DNA of 64,000 nucleotides from Dyella terrae (lineage in GTDB: Bacteria; Pseudomonadota; Gammaproteobacteria; Xanthomonadales; Rhodanobacteraceae). Below are positions 19,489 to 29,097 of the stretch, one piece after another. Under the pieces are notes generated by a model that did no database searches, was not told the origin of the DNA, and worked only from the letters and a program-made list of their open reading frames with translations. The stretch covers positions 1,178,001-1,242,000 of the forward strand of contig NZ_SIZZ01000001.1 in assembly GCF_004322705.1 (NCBI RefSeq), given 5' to 3'. Each line of letters starts with the position of its first letter. The stretch's first letter is position 1. The translations under genes and the position numbers were made by a program.

Positions 19489-20748
19489 TCAGGCGCCCCG
19501 GCCCACGTATTTGGTGGCCACGTAGTTGTCCAGGATGGCGATGAATTCGTCCGCGATGCGGTCGCCGCGCAAGGTCATCGCCTTCTCGCCGTCGATAAAC
19601 ACGGGCGCCGAGGGGGCCTCGCCATTGCCCGGCAGGGAGATGCCAATATTGGCGTGCTTGGATTCGCCCGGGCCGTTGACCACGCACCCCATGACCGCCA
19701 GGGTGAGGTTTTCCACGCCGTCGTACTTGACCCGCCACTCGGGCATCTTTTCGCGCACATGCGCCTGCACCGACTTGGCCAGCTCCTGGAAGAACTCGCT
19801 GGTGGTCCGGCCGCAGCCGGGGCATGCCGTGACCAGCGGCGTGAATGCGCGCAGGCCCATGGTCTGCAGTAGTTCCTGCGCCACCACCACTTCACCGGTA
19901 CGCGAGGCACCCGGTTCCGGGGTCAGCGAGATGCGGATGGTGTCGCCGATGCCTTCCTGCAGCAGCACGGCCAGGGCCGCGCTGGACGCCGTGATGCCCT
20001 TCGAACCCATGCCGGCCTCAGTGAGACCCAGGTGCAGGGCGTAATCGCAGCGATGCGCGATATCGCGATACACGGCAATCAGCTCCTGCACGCCCGACAC
20101 CTTGCAGGACAGGATGATGCGGTCGCGCGGCAGGCCGATCTCCTCGGCGCGAATGGCCGAATCCAGCGCCGAGCGGATGAGCGCCTCGCGGGCTACATGG
20201 CTCGCATCCCACGGCTCAGCCCGCTGGTGGTTCTCGTCCATCAGCATGGCCACCATGCTCTGGTCCAGCGAACCCCAGTTGGCGCCGATGCGCACCGGCT
20301 TGCCGTACTGGATGGCCTTTTCGATGATCGCGGCAAACTGGCTGTCTTTCTTTTTGCCGAAGCCGACGTTGCCCGGATTGATGCGGTATTTCGCCAGAGC
20401 TTCGGCACAGGCCGGCTCGCCTTCCAGCAGCTGGTGGCCGTTGTAGTGGAAGTCGCCAATGATCGGCACGTCCACGCCCATCATCTCCAGGCGCTCGCGG
20501 ATACGCGGCACGGCAGCCGCGGCAGCGGGCGTGTTCACCGTGATGCGCACCAGTTCGGAGCCGGCGCGGGCCAGCTCGGCGATCTGTTTGGCCGTGCTGA
20601 CCGGGTCCTCGGTATCCGTATTGGTCATCGACTGGACCACGATGGGGGCGCCGCCGCCCACGGTGATCTTGCCGATCTGCACGCCCACGCTGGGGCGACG
20701 CTGGCCCGGCTCAGCCGGACGGGGGGAAGAAGAACGCTTGTCGCTCAT
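19489..20748 (-). CDS. ispG: 4-hydroxy-3-methylbut-2-en-1-yl diphosphate synthase (flavodoxin/ferredoxin)
   Basis: Penultimate step of the MEP isoprenoid pathway, a [4Fe-4S] enzyme. 419 residues from the ATG at 20748; a GTG five codons earlier is possible but less likely. The TIM barrel starts [21 protein letters not shown]. The C-terminal ferredoxin-like part carries the cluster cysteines in TACPGCGRT and [14 protein letters not shown]. Two-domain bacterial form of normal length (E. coli 372), with a slightly longer N-terminus. Confidence 0.97.
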   Translation of the reverse strand: MSDKRSSSPRPAEPGQRRPSVGVQIGKITVGGGAPIVVQSMTNTDTEDPVSTAKQIAELARAGSELVRITVNTPAAAAAVPRIRERLEMMGVDVPIIGDFHYNGHQLLEGEPACAEALAKYRINPGNVGFGKKKDSQFAAIIEKAIQYGKPVRIGANWGSLDQSMVAMLMDENHQRAEPWDASHVAREALIRSALDSAIRAEEIGLPRDRIILSCKVSGVQELIAVYRDIAHRCDYALHLGLTEAGMGSKGITASSAALAVLLQEGIGDTIRISLTPEPGASRTGEVVVAQELLQTMGLRAFTPLVTACPGCGRTTSEFFQELAKSVQAHVREKMPEWRVKYDGVENLTLAVMGCVVNGPGESKHANIGISLPGNGEAPSAPVFIDGEKAMTLRGDRIADEFIAILDNYVATKYVGRGA

Positions 20749-21023
20749 GAAGAAACCAGACACCGGTCCGCGCCCTTGCGCGGCAATGCCCTAAGGATAC
20801 TTCATGCCTGTGACAGGGTTGCTGACTGACACGGGGCGGCGGCCTGGAACGATGGCGAAAGCCGGATTTCCTGGGCCTGGGCACGCGACCGGTCGTTCCT
20901 GTGACTGCCGCGACTTAGGACACTTCCTTGCGGCCTTTTCTTGATGCGGCATAACCGCGCAGAACGCTGATAACGGCCCCGGGCGAGCGATGATTTCGCA
21001 TGTTCCGGTACAAGGAGTCCGAC

Positions 21024-21773
21024 ATGTCCGTGGCCTACGCCCCCTCCGATTCGATCCGACCGTCCCATCGCGGCATCCACGCGCCCGGATGCGCCGGCTG
21101 CGCCCATGTGTCGGCCTGCCAGGCTGGCGGCTACGGGCGCGACGAGCTGAGCGGCATGCGCAGCATCGTCGAACGCGCCGGCCTGCTTCGCGATGGCGAG
21201 TATCTCTACCGCCCCCGCTCGCCCTTCCGCTCGCTCTACGCGGTGCAGAGCGGCATGGCCAAGACGGTATCGGTGGATTCGGCCGGTCGCGAAATGGTGC
21301 TGGCGTTCCATCTTCCCGGTGAATTGTTCGGGCTGGATGCGATCTGCCTTGGCTACCATGACAACGCCGTGATCTCGCTTGGCCGCACCCAGTTCTGCCG
21401 CTTCCCGTTCGAAGCCCTGCGCTGCCTCGCCAACCGTGAACCGGAGGTGCAGTGGCACCTCATCAACACGATGAGCCGGCAGATTCATCACCAGAGCCTG
21501 AGCAGCGGCGACTATCCCGCCGAAGAGCGCATGGCCGCTTTCCTGGTGGATCTGGTTGATCGCCGGGCATCGCTGGGCCTGGCGACCGATCACCTGCCAC
21601 TGCCGATGTCGCGTGCCGACATCGGGAATCACCTGCGCCTGGCGACGGAAACGGTCAGTCGCCTCTTCGCGCGTTTCCGAGATGCGGGTTTCGTTCGCAT
21701 CGAGCGTCATGTCGTTCATTTGAACGATCTTCGCGGGTTGCGCGAGGTCGCGCGGCACGTGCTTGAGCGGTAA
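21024..21773 (+). CDS. fnr: FNR-type oxygen-sensing transcriptional regulator
   Basis: Crp/Fnr-family regulator, 249 residues from the ATG at 21024 preceded by AAGGAG; an earlier ATG at 21000 lacks such a site. It keeps the cluster cysteines of true FNR: C23, C26 and C32 in the GCAGCAHVSAC stretch and a fourth, C108, in GLDAICLGY, so a [4Fe-4S] oxygen sensor is expected. The cyclic-nucleotide-like barrel is followed by the helix-turn-helix MSRADIGNHLRLATETVSR, whose recognition helix is FNR-like. It is followed by a strong terminator and then the cbb3 oxidase operon, which it probably activates at low oxygen. Confidence 0.95.
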   Translation: MSVAYAPSDSIRPSHRGIHAPGCAGCAHVSACQAGGYGRDELSGMRSIVERAGLLRDGEYLYRPRSPFRSLYAVQSGMAKTVSVDSAGREMVLAFHLPGELFGLDAICLGYHDNAVISLGRTQFCRFPFEALRCLANREPEVQWHLINTMSRQIHHQSLSSGDYPAEERMAAFLVDLVDRRASLGLATDHLPLPMSRADIGNHLRLATETVSRLFARFRDAGFVRIERHVVHLNDLRGLREVARHVLER

Positions 21774-21803
21774 ACGCCCCGGCGTCTGATCGCCGGACCC
21801 GCT

Positions 21804-21835
21804 AAAAGCCCCGACCTTCGTCGGGGCTTTTTTGT
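21804..21835 (+). terminator. Strong rho-independent terminator after fnr
   Basis: AAAGCCCCGAC-CTTC-GTCGGGGCTTTTTT: an 11-bp stem with a stable tetraloop and a run of six T, 31 bases after the fnr stop. It isolates fnr from the ccoN operon. Confidence 0.95.
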
Positions 21836-21942
21836 TTGCGGCGGCATGACACTCCATCGCTATCGTTTTCGACCTTATTCACCGCATCTTCGCGACATAA
21901 CGACGCAATGCCCATCCAGCCGCGGCAGAACGACACACCACG

Positions 21943-21956
21943 CTGACTCACGTCAA
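21943..21956 (+). promoter_or_regulatory. FNR-like box upstream of ccoN
   Basis: CTGACTCACGTCAA keeps the inverted TGA-C/G-TCA core with the 4-base spacer of the consensus TTGAT-N4-ATCAA, with three departures. A TACGCT hexamer at 21979-21984 fits a -10 box and would put the start point near 21991, so the box centre lies at about -41.5, the usual position for FNR-activated promoters. Both the neighbouring fnr gene and the cbb3 target support the call; no binding has been shown. Confidence 0.6.
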
Positions 21957-22015
21957 CGCCAACCGATGGGCCGATTCCTACGCTGCGCTCAATTTCAAGG
22001 AGGCAGCAGGGGCCC

Positions 22016-23449
22016 ATGGGCAGCGCACTCGTTCCAACCACCTATAACGACAAGGTCGTCCGGCAGTTCCTTGCCGCGGCCGTGTTCTGGGGCATCGTCG
22101 GCATGGCGGTCGGCGTGCTCGCCGCGGCACAGCTGGCGTGGCCGGCACTCAACTTCGACATTCCGTGGCTGACCTACAGCCGCATCCGCCCCTTGCATAC
22201 CAACGGCGTGATCTTCGCCTTCGGCGGCAGCGCGCTGATGGCCAGCTGCTATTACGTCGTGCAGCGCACCTGCCACACGCGCGTGTTCTCGGACAAGATC
22301 GCCACCTTCACCTTCTGGGGCTGGCAGGCCGTGCTGGTGTCGGCGGTGATCACGCTGCCGCTGGGCATCACCCAGAGCAAGGAATACGCCGAGCTGGAAT
22401 GGCCGATCGATCTGCTGATCGCCATCGTCTGGGTGGCCTTCGGCGTCAACTTCTTCGGCACGCTGGTCAAGCGCCGCATCCGCCATATCTACGTGGCGAA
22501 CTGGTACTACGGCGCCTTCATCATCGCGGTCGGCCTGCTGCATATCGTCAACAACATCGCCATCCCGGTGTCGCTGGGCAAGTCGTACATCGTCTACTCC
22601 GGCGCGGTCGACGCGATGGTGCAGTGGTGGTACGGGCACAACGCGGTGGCGTTCTTCCTGACCGCCGGCTTCCTGGCGATGATGTACTACTTCGTGCCGC
22701 GCCAGGCCGAACGCCCGCTGTGGAGCTACCGCTTCTCGATCGTCAACTTCTGGGCGCTGATCTCGATGTACATGTGGGCGGGCTCGCACCACCTGCTGTA
22801 CACGGCGCTGCCGGACTGGGTGCAGTCGGTCGGCATGATCTTCTCGCTGATCCTGCTGATGCCCAGCTGGGGCTCGGCGGCGAACGGCCTGATGACCTAC
22901 AACGGCGTCTGGTACAAGCTCAAGACCGATCCGATCACGCGCTTCATGGTGATGGCCCTGGTGTTCTACGCCGCGGCCACCTTCGAAGGCTCGATGATGG
23001 CGATCAAGTCGGTCAATGCGCTGTCGCACTACACCGACTGGACCATCGCCCACGTGCATTCGGGTGCGCTCGGCTGGGTGGCGATGATCACCATCGGATC
23101 GCTTTACGCCATGGGTCCGCGCGTGTTCGGCCAAAGCGAGATGTACTCCACTCGCCTGATCAACGTGCATTTCTGGCTGCACGTCGGCGGCACAATCATG
23201 TATGTGTTCGCCATGTGGACCGCGGGCGTGACCGAAGGCGTGATGTGGCGCAAAACGCTGCCCACCGGCTCGCTGGCCTACAGCTTCATGGACAGCCTGC
23301 GCGCCATCCATCCCTTCTACATCATCCGCGCCATGGGCGGCGGACTCATCGTCGGCGGCATGTTCGTGATGGCCTGGAACATGTGGCGCACGTATGCGCC
23401 GGCCCGCGTCAGCGGCATCGAGCCGGTCGCCATTCCGCAGGGAGCCTGA
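22016..23449 (+). CDS. ccoN: cbb3-type cytochrome c oxidase subunit I
   Basis: Catalytic subunit of the high-affinity proton-pumping oxidase, holding low-spin heme b and the heme b3-CuB centre in the inner membrane. 477 residues and about 12 membrane spans. Conserved histidines occur in [29 protein letters not shown] (CuB/Tyr-His region), [15 protein letters not shown] and [21 protein letters not shown] lies about 12 bases before the ATG. First gene of the cco operon, three bases before ccoO. Confidence 0.98.
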   Translation: MGSALVPTTYNDKVVRQFLAAAVFWGIVGMAVGVLAAAQLAWPALNFDIPWLTYSRIRPLHTNGVIFAFGGSALMASCYYVVQRTCHTRVFSDKIATFTFWGWQAVLVSAVITLPLGITQSKEYAELEWPIDLLIAIVWVAFGVNFFGTLVKRRIRHIYVANWYYGAFIIAVGLLHIVNNIAIPVSLGKSYIVYSGAVDAMVQWWYGHNAVAFFLTAGFLAMMYYFVPRQAERPLWSYRFSIVNFWALISMYMWAGSHHLLYTALPDWVQSVGMIFSLILLMPSWGSAANGLMTYNGVWYKLKTDPITRFMVMALVFYAAATFEGSMMAIKSVNALSHYTDWTIAHVHSGALGWVAMITIGSLYAMGPRVFGQSEMYSTRLINVHFWLHVGGTIMYVFAMWTAGVTEGVMWRKTLPTGSLAYSFMDSLRAIHPFYIIRAMGGGLIVGGMFVMAWNMWRTYAPARVSGIEPVAIPQGA

Positions 23450-23452
23450 GCC

Positions 23453-24142
23453 ATGAGCCACCAACCACCCGTCGGCTTCCGTCGTTACCGCTATTTCGAG
23501 TTCATCGAAACCCACGCCGGCTTGCTCGGCATCCTGATCGCCATCGCCGTCTCGTTTGGCGGCATGGCCGAAATCATCCCACTGTTTTTCCAGGCGCATG
23601 TGGTGAAGGCCGCGCCTGGCGTGGAACCGCGCGACCCGCTCAAGCTGGCCGGCTTTGACGTCTATGTGCGCGAAGGCTGCTACGGCTGCCACTCGCAGAT
23701 GATTCGTACGTTGCGTGCCGAAACCGAACGCTACGGCCATTACTCCGAGGCAGGAGAGTCGGTGTACGACCATCCGCACCAGTGGGGCAGCAAGCGCACC
23801 GGCCCGGACCTCGCCCGCGTCGGCGGCAAGTACAGCGACGACTGGCAGCGCCAGCACCTGATGAACCCGCGCAGCGTGCCGGGCGGCAAGGACTCGAACA
23901 TGCCCGGCTATCCGTGGCTGGCCGAACGCCCGCTCGATGCCGCGGACGTGCAGTCGCGCATGAAGGTGCTGCGCATGCTCGGTACGCCGTACGACGACGC
24001 GGAAATCGCATCGGCGCCCGACGTGCTCAAGGGCAAGACCGAGATGGATGCGCTCGTCGCCTATCTGCAAAGCCTCGGCACTGCCCTGCCCGCCATCGGC
24101 GTGCACAACCGTCAGGCAAGCACCACGGAGGCCGCGCCGTGA
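23453..24142 (+). CDS. ccoO: cbb3-type cytochrome c oxidase subunit II (mono-heme)
   Basis: 229 residues: an N-terminal membrane anchor ([21 protein letters not shown]), then a periplasmic cytochrome c domain with the heme site CYGCH at residues 76-80 and a downstream axial Met, probably in [19 protein letters not shown]. It relays electrons from CcoP to CcoN. Its stop shares four bases (GTGA) with the ccoQ start. Confidence 0.97.
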   Translation: MSHQPPVGFRRYRYFEFIETHAGLLGILIAIAVSFGGMAEIIPLFFQAHVVKAAPGVEPRDPLKLAGFDVYVREGCYGCHSQMIRTLRAETERYGHYSEAGESVYDHPHQWGSKRTGPDLARVGGKYSDDWQRQHLMNPRSVPGGKDSNMPGYPWLAERPLDAADVQSRMKVLRMLGTPYDDAEIASAPDVLKGKTEMDALVAYLQSLGTALPAIGVHNRQASTTEAAP

Positions 24143-24324
24143 ACAGCGCATGGATCGGACATCTGTACGGCGTCAGCATCCTCGTCCTGATGACGCTGTT
24201 CCTCGGCATCTGGGCCTGGGCCTGGAGTCGTCATAACAAGAAGACCTTCGACGCGGCGGCCCGCCTGCCGCTCGAAGCGGACCGGCGCGTGAACGAACGC
24301 GCATCGCAGGAGGCACGTCCATGA
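24139..24324 (+). CDS. ccoQ: cbb3-type oxidase small subunit CcoQ
   Basis: 61 residues from GTG 24139. One membrane segment ([21 protein letters not shown]) and a basic cytoplasmic tail starting [15 protein letters not shown], the family hallmark. CcoQ stabilises the assembled complex. The start overlaps the ccoO stop (GTGA) and the stop overlaps the ccoP start (ATGA). Confidence 0.93.
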   Translation: MNSAWIGHLYGVSILVLMTLFLGIWAWAWSRHNKKTFDAAARLPLEADRRVNERASQEARP

Positions 24325-25244
24325 CCTTGTTCTGGAGCATTTACGTCGGCGTGCTGGTCACCAGCAACCTCGCCCTGGCGATCTTCCTGTACTTCTACGG
24401 TACGCGGGTGAAGATCCCGATCGAAGGCGACGGCACCACCGGCCATAGCTGGGACAACGGCCACCTGCGTGAATCCGTGCGCAGGCTGCCGCGCTGGTGG
24501 GCCGTGATGTCGCTTACCTCGATCCTGGTCGCCATCGGTTACCTCGTGCTGTTCCCGGGGTTTGGCAATTACAAGGGCCTGCTCGGCTGGACGTCGGAAA
24601 AGCAGGTCTCCGAGGCGCGCGAAGAAAACGCTGCGCGCCTGGAGGAGCTCTTTGAGCGCTACCGCAAGTACCCGGTCGACAAGCTGTCTGACGACGCCAC
24701 CGCGCGCCAGTACGGCCATCGCCTGTTCCAGGACAACTGCGCCGCGTGCCATGGCGCCCAGGCCGAAGGCGGCCACGGCTTCCCGGCACTGACGGTCAAT
24801 GGCGATGACGGCGACTACGTGGTGGCCACCGCCTTGACGGGACGCACCGGCGTGATGCCGCCCTGGGGGCAGGTGCTGGGCGAGGAAGGCGTCAAGGATG
24901 TCGCCAACTACGTGCTGAGCCTGTCCAACGAGCCGCATGATGCCGCGAGCGCCACCGCTGGCAAGCCGAAGTTCGAGCAGACCTGCGTCGCCTGTCACGG
25001 CGCCGACGGCCATGGCAACAAGGCGTTGGGTGCGCCCAATCTCGCCGACCAAAGCTGGATCTACGGCAAGGATCTGGCGACCGTCGAACAGACCATCCGT
25101 GACGGTCGAAGCGGTCACATGCCGGCGTGGAAAGACCGGCTGGGCGAAGACCAGGTACGCCTGATCGCTGCATGGCTGCGCCACAACGCCCTGGAGCACA
25201 GGGCCAGCGAAGACGCCGTTCCGGTCGCCGATACGCGCCCATGA
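24321..25244 (+). CDS. ccoP: cbb3-type cytochrome c oxidase subunit III (di-heme)
   Basis: 307 residues with two N-terminal membrane segments (starting FWSIYVGVLVTSNLALAIF and WWAVMSLTSILVAIGYLVL). Two cytochrome c domains follow with heme sites CAACH (from residue 140) and CVACH (from residue 222), and methionine ligands in GVMPPWG and GHMPAWK. It accepts electrons from soluble cytochrome c or bc1. The start overlaps ccoQ and the stop overlaps fixH. Confidence 0.97.
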   Translation: MTLFWSIYVGVLVTSNLALAIFLYFYGTRVKIPIEGDGTTGHSWDNGHLRESVRRLPRWWAVMSLTSILVAIGYLVLFPGFGNYKGLLGWTSEKQVSEAREENAARLEELFERYRKYPVDKLSDDATARQYGHRLFQDNCAACHGAQAEGGHGFPALTVNGDDGDYVVATALTGRTGVMPPWGQVLGEEGVKDVANYVLSLSNEPHDAASATAGKPKFEQTCVACHGADGHGNKALGAPNLADQSWIYGKDLATVEQTIRDGRSGHMPAWKDRLGEDQVRLIAAWLRHNALEHRASEDAVPVADTRP

Positions 25245-25729
25245 GCATGCCCGTCGATCGCCCCTTCCGCTGGTATCGCGAGCCCGTCGCATGGCTTGGC
25301 ATCGCCGTGCTGATCGGGGCGATCGGTGGCTGCATCTCGCTGATTCGAACGGCATCGCAACACGTGGACGCCGATCTGCCGGACCCGGTGGATCGGCGTG
25401 CGCGCATGCAGGTGTCGGCGCAGCGATTCTCTTCCACGTTGCCGGCTCAGGCACGACTGGAACGACAGGACGGCGAACTGCATCTGCAAGGCTCGTCAGA
25501 ATCGAGCGCGCCTGCGACGGTGCAAGTCCTGTTCTGGACCACGCGCGCCGAACACGACGTCAGCGTGCCGATGCATCGCCGCCCCGACGGCAGCTACGTC
25601 GGCACGGTACCGACACTCCCCGACATGCCGATGCATGTGCGCGTCGACACGCCATCGCGTGACGACGCCCTGGTCGGCGAATGGCCAGCCCTGGCCGATG
25701 CCACTGATTTGCGGGAACCCGCGCGTTGA
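25241..25729 (+). CDS. fixH: FixH-family protein (cbb3 oxidase assembly)
   Basis: 162 residues: a short cytoplasmic lead FRWYREP, one membrane segment (VAWLGIAVLIGAIGGCISL), then a periplasmic beta-rich domain including RLERQDGELHLQG. FixH proteins are needed for cbb3 oxidase maturation together with the copper ATPase FixI/CcoI. The place between ccoP and ccoI, with 4-base overlaps on both sides, makes the call firm although the soluble domain is weakly conserved. Confidence 0.85.
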   Translation: MSMPVDRPFRWYREPVAWLGIAVLIGAIGGCISLIRTASQHVDADLPDPVDRRARMQVSAQRFSSTLPAQARLERQDGELHLQGSSESSAPATVQVLFWTTRAEHDVSVPMHRRPDGSYVGTVPTLPDMPMHVRVDTPSRDDALVGEWPALADATDLREPAR

Positions 25730-28137
25730 CCTCAAGCGTTTGCCACCATTGCGGTGAACCCGTTCCTGCAGGGACGCATTTTCAAGCCACGATCCGCGAT
25801 CGTCGTGCGACGTTTTGCTGCGCCGGTTGCAAGGCCGCGGCCGAGTGGATCGAGCAGCTTGGCCTGGGCGATTACTACCAGTTGCGCAGCAGCCCGGCGC
25901 GCAAGCCGGAAGACGACGACCTTGCCGGACTCCATGTGTGGACGGACGCCGACCTCGACCGCCACGTCGTTCGCGTGGTCGATCCGGCGCAAAGCGAAGT
26001 CTGCCTGCTGATCGAAGGTATGCGATGTTCGGCATGCGTGTGGCTGATCGAACGCAGCCTCGGCGCGCTGGCAGGTGTCACAAAGGTGCAGGTCAATGCC
26101 TCGGCGTCCCGGGCGCGCGTGGTCTGGGATACACAGCAGACACCGCTTCCCACCCTGCTGGAAACCATCGCGCGTGCCGGCTATCGCGCACTCCCGCTGG
26201 ACGCCCGTGCGCTTGACGATGCGCGGCGTCACGAGACGCGCGATGCGCTCAAGCGACTGGCCGTGGCCGGCTTCGGTTCGATGCAGGCCATGATGTATGG
26301 CGTGGCCTTGTATGTCGGCGCCTTTCAGGACATGGATGACAGCACCCGTGATCTGTTGCGGTGGATCGGCTTTGTCGTTGCGACGCCGGTCGTGCTGTAT
26401 GCGGCCAAACCCTTCTTTGCGGGCGCGTGGCGCAACCTTTGCGCGCGCCGCCTGGGCATGGACGTGCCTGTTGCACTCGCCGTAGCACTGATCTACGCCG
26501 CCAGCCTGGTCGAGGCGTTCAAGGGCGGCGCCGAGGTGTACTTCGACTCGGTCAGCATGTTCGTGTTCTTCCTGTTGCTGGGGCGCTTCCTTGAAATGCG
26601 CGCACGCCACCGCTCGGGTGACCTGGTTGACGTGCTGGCCCGCATGACGCCGACGGTGGCCGACCGCTATCGGGAGGACGGCAGTCTGGAACGCGTGGCG
26701 GCGACCACCCTGCGAGCCGGCGACGTGGTGCACGTCGCTGAGGGCGGCGCGATTCCTGCCGATGGCGTCTTGCTCGACGAGACCTGCCGGGTCGACGAAT
26801 CCCTGCTTACCGGCGAATCGGTGGCCGCGGCAAAGCACCATGGCGACATGCTGGTCGCGGGGAGCGTTTTGCAGGACGGACCGGTGCGCGTACGCGTGGA
26901 GCGCGTCGGCGCCGACACCGCGCTGGCTGGCATCGTGGCGATGGTCACACGCGCGCAAACCGAACGCCCACAACTGGCGGTGGCAGGTGAAAACGCCGCA
27001 TCGCGTTTCGTGGCGCGCGTCCTCGCACTGACTGTGATCACGGCGATCGGCTGGTCGATGGTCGATCCCTCGCGCGTGCTGACGGCCACACTGGCCGTAC
27101 TGGTGGTGTCCTGCCCCTGCGCCTTTGCTCTCGCCGTGCCCGCGGCCATGACGCGTGCGCTGGCCGTATTGGCGCAACGCGGCGTGCTGGTCGCGCACGC
27201 TGATGCCATCGAAACCCTGGCCCTGGCCGACCACGTGGTGTTCGACAAGACCGGCACTCTGACCCTGCCTTATTTCCGCCAGCACATCGGCGACCCCGAA
27301 GCACTGGCGCTGGCCGTTGCGCTGGCACGGGCCAGCAGTCATCCGGTGGCGAAGGCCATTGCCGAATCGCTGGACGCCGCCGAGTCACTTCCCGTCGCCG
27401 AACAGGTCAAGGTACACGTCGGCCAGGGCATCGAAGGCACCATCGCGGGTAAGCGTCTGCGCCTGGGGCGCAGCAGCTTTGCGCTACGCGGGCTCGCTGG
27501 CGAAGGAGGCCTCGCGGATGCCGTATTGCTGGCGGATGATCAAGGTGCGCTCGCGGTGTTCCATCCGCAGGAACGCCTGCGCGCGGGTGCGGCCTGGTGC
27601 GTGTCCGAGCTGCAGGAGCAAGGGCTCGAGGTCGAGATCGTCAGCGGCGATGCCTCGCGTCGTGTGCATGCGATCGCTTCGGCCCTGGGTGTGAGCCGCT
27701 GGCGCGCCGGTCAGCGGCCGGAAGACAAGCTGACCCGTTTGCAGGGGCTGCGCGCCCAGGGCAAACGTGTGATCGCCGTGGGCGATGGCATCAATGATGC
27801 CCCGGTGCTGGCCGGTGCGGACGTGTCCGTGGCCATGGGAAGTGGCACGCAGCTCGCTCAGGCCAGCAGCGATATCGTGTTGACGTCGACACGATTGCAG
27901 GCGCTTCCCGAAGCGCGGCGCATTGCCATCCGCACCTTGCAGATCCTGCGCCAGAACCATCGCTGGTCGCTGGTCTACAACCTCTGCGTCGTACCCCCTG
28001 CCGCTTTCGGTCTGGTGCCGCCATGGCTTGCTGCCATCGGCATGTCCACCAGTTCGTTGTTCGTCGTCCTCAATGCATTGCGCATTGGCCGCGACGAAAA
28101 AGCGCAGGACGCGCTGACCCGGGAAGCCCACGCATGA
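25726..28137 (+). CDS. ccoI: Copper-exporting P-type ATPase for cbb3 assembly
   Basis: 803 residues from a TTG that overlaps the fixH stop. Order: a metal-rich N-terminus with CHHCGEPV and FCCAGCKAA, a heavy-metal-associated domain with GMRCSACVW, then eight expected membrane segments with the ion-path motif SCPCAFAL. The phosphorylation site is FDKTGTLTL and the hinge is VGDGINDAPVLAGADV. This P1B ATPase (FixI/CcoI) delivers copper to the periplasm for the CuB site of CcoN. Confidence 0.96.
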   Translation: MTSSVCHHCGEPVPAGTHFQATIRDRRATFCCAGCKAAAEWIEQLGLGDYYQLRSSPARKPEDDDLAGLHVWTDADLDRHVVRVVDPAQSEVCLLIEGMRCSACVWLIERSLGALAGVTKVQVNASASRARVVWDTQQTPLPTLLETIARAGYRALPLDARALDDARRHETRDALKRLAVAGFGSMQAMMYGVALYVGAFQDMDDSTRDLLRWIGFVVATPVVLYAAKPFFAGAWRNLCARRLGMDVPVALAVALIYAASLVEAFKGGAEVYFDSVSMFVFFLLLGRFLEMRARHRSGDLVDVLARMTPTVADRYREDGSLERVAATTLRAGDVVHVAEGGAIPADGVLLDETCRVDESLLTGESVAAAKHHGDMLVAGSVLQDGPVRVRVERVGADTALAGIVAMVTRAQTERPQLAVAGENAASRFVARVLALTVITAIGWSMVDPSRVLTATLAVLVVSCPCAFALAVPAAMTRALAVLAQRGVLVAHADAIETLALADHVVFDKTGTLTLPYFRQHIGDPEALALAVALARASSHPVAKAIAESLDAAESLPVAEQVKVHVGQGIEGTIAGKRLRLGRSSFALRGLAGEGGLADAVLLADDQGALAVFHPQERLRAGAAWCVSELQEQGLEVEIVSGDASRRVHAIASALGVSRWRAGQRPEDKLTRLQGLRAQGKRVIAVGDGINDAPVLAGADVSVAMGSGTQLAQASSDIVLTSTRLQALPEARRIAIRTLQILRQNHRWSLVYNLCVVPPAAFGLVPPWLAAIGMSTSSLFVVLNALRIGRDEKAQDALTREAHA

Positions 28138-28304
28138 CCACCATGTTGATTTTGATTCCGCTGACCTTCCTGCTGCTCTTGGTGGCAGGCGCGGCGTTCT
28201 TCTGGGCCGTCAACCAGGACCAGTTCGAAGACATGGACAGCGCCGGTCTGGTGCCGTTGACCGACCGCGCCACGCAAGCTGGCAAGGAGAAGGAATCGCC
28301 GTGA
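28134..28304 (+). CDS. ccoS: cbb3-type oxidase assembly protein CcoS
   Basis: 56 residues: one N-terminal membrane segment (LILIPLTFLLLLVAGAAFF), then WAVNQDQFEDMDSAG, the conserved signature of CcoS. Needed for cofactor insertion into the cbb3 oxidase. The ATG overlaps the ccoI stop and its stop overlaps the next GTG. Confidence 0.95.
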   Translation: MTTMLILIPLTFLLLLVAGAAFFWAVNQDQFEDMDSAGLVPLTDRATQAGKEKESP

Positions 28305-29020
28305 CGGGCAGCCTCAACATAGTGGCTGCGCTGTTGCTGGGGCTGGCGGCATCCGGGCATTGCGTGCTGATGTGCGGGGGTATCTCCGGCGCGCTCGCGC
28401 TGGGGACGCAACGCAATGCGCGCGGGAAGCCAAAGGCCTCGTTGCTATTGGCCTATCAGCTCGGGCGCCTTGCCGGGTATGCCATGGCGGGCATCGTGTT
28501 CGGCTCGATCGGCGCCGGGCTTTTCCTGCTGTTTGACCAGGATGGGTTGCGCACGGGCCTGCGCATGCTTGCCGCGCTCGCTTTCGCACTGGCTGCACTC
28601 GCGCTCTGGCGCGGCCGTGGCTGGCTCGAAAGCGCCCTTGGCTCACGCGTATGGCGCCGACTGGCACCGCAGGCTCGTCGACTGTTCCCGGTGAACAACG
28701 TCGCGCGCGCCATGGGCATTGGCTTGATCTGGGGCTGGATGCCCTGCGGCTTCGTTTACACCGTCCTGCTGCTGGCACTGGCAAGCTTCGACCCGTGGCG
28801 AAGCGCCGCGACCATGCTGGCTTTTGGCGTTGGCACCCTGCCCTCCATGCTGGTAGCAGCCTTTGGTGCAGGGTGGTTCGCACGATGGATGGCGACGCGC
28901 ACGGCACGCAACGCGACGGCAGGCATCCTGGTCTTGATGGCGCTGGCGACGCTGGCCGGCCCCTGGCTCGCCCATTGGGGCATGCCGCATCTGACGCGCT
29001 GGATGCCGATGGATTGCTGA
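28301..29020 (+). CDS. Sulfite exporter TauE/SafE-family membrane protein
   Basis: 239 residues from GTG 28301 (GTGA overlap with ccoS), six or so membrane segments. Conserved elements are LAASGHCVLMCGGISGAL at the start, YQLGRLAGYAMAGIVFG, and GLIWGWMPCGFVYTVLLLAL. The Cys pair and the MPCG motif suggest a redox or copper-linked role; members in this position are part of the cbb3/copper assembly gene set. Last gene of the cco operon. Confidence 0.92.
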   Translation: MTGSLNIVAALLLGLAASGHCVLMCGGISGALALGTQRNARGKPKASLLLAYQLGRLAGYAMAGIVFGSIGAGLFLLFDQDGLRTGLRMLAALAFALAALALWRGRGWLESALGSRVWRRLAPQARRLFPVNNVARAMGIGLIWGWMPCGFVYTVLLLALASFDPWRSAATMLAFGVGTLPSMLVAAFGAGWFARWMATRTARNATAGILVLMALATLAGPWLAHWGMPHLTRWMPMDC

Positions 29021-29097
29021 GTGGCGCTTATCGCGTGCGGTGAGTTCGATTAACCTCACGGGATGTCTTGTTCGCTCCCGCTTCCGCCGATCCGCAC

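Noticed and set aside
20941-20954. TTGATGCGGCATAA upstream of fnr as an FNR autoregulatory box
   Set aside because: Only the left half matches consensus; the right half CATAA is too far from ATCAA to report.
21995-24151. Long open frame on the minus strand opposite ccoN and ccoO (over 700 codons)
   Set aside because: Antisense shadow of high-G+C coding sequence; its translation is His/Arg/Gln-rich and unlike any protein family, while the plus strand encodes clear oxidase subunits.
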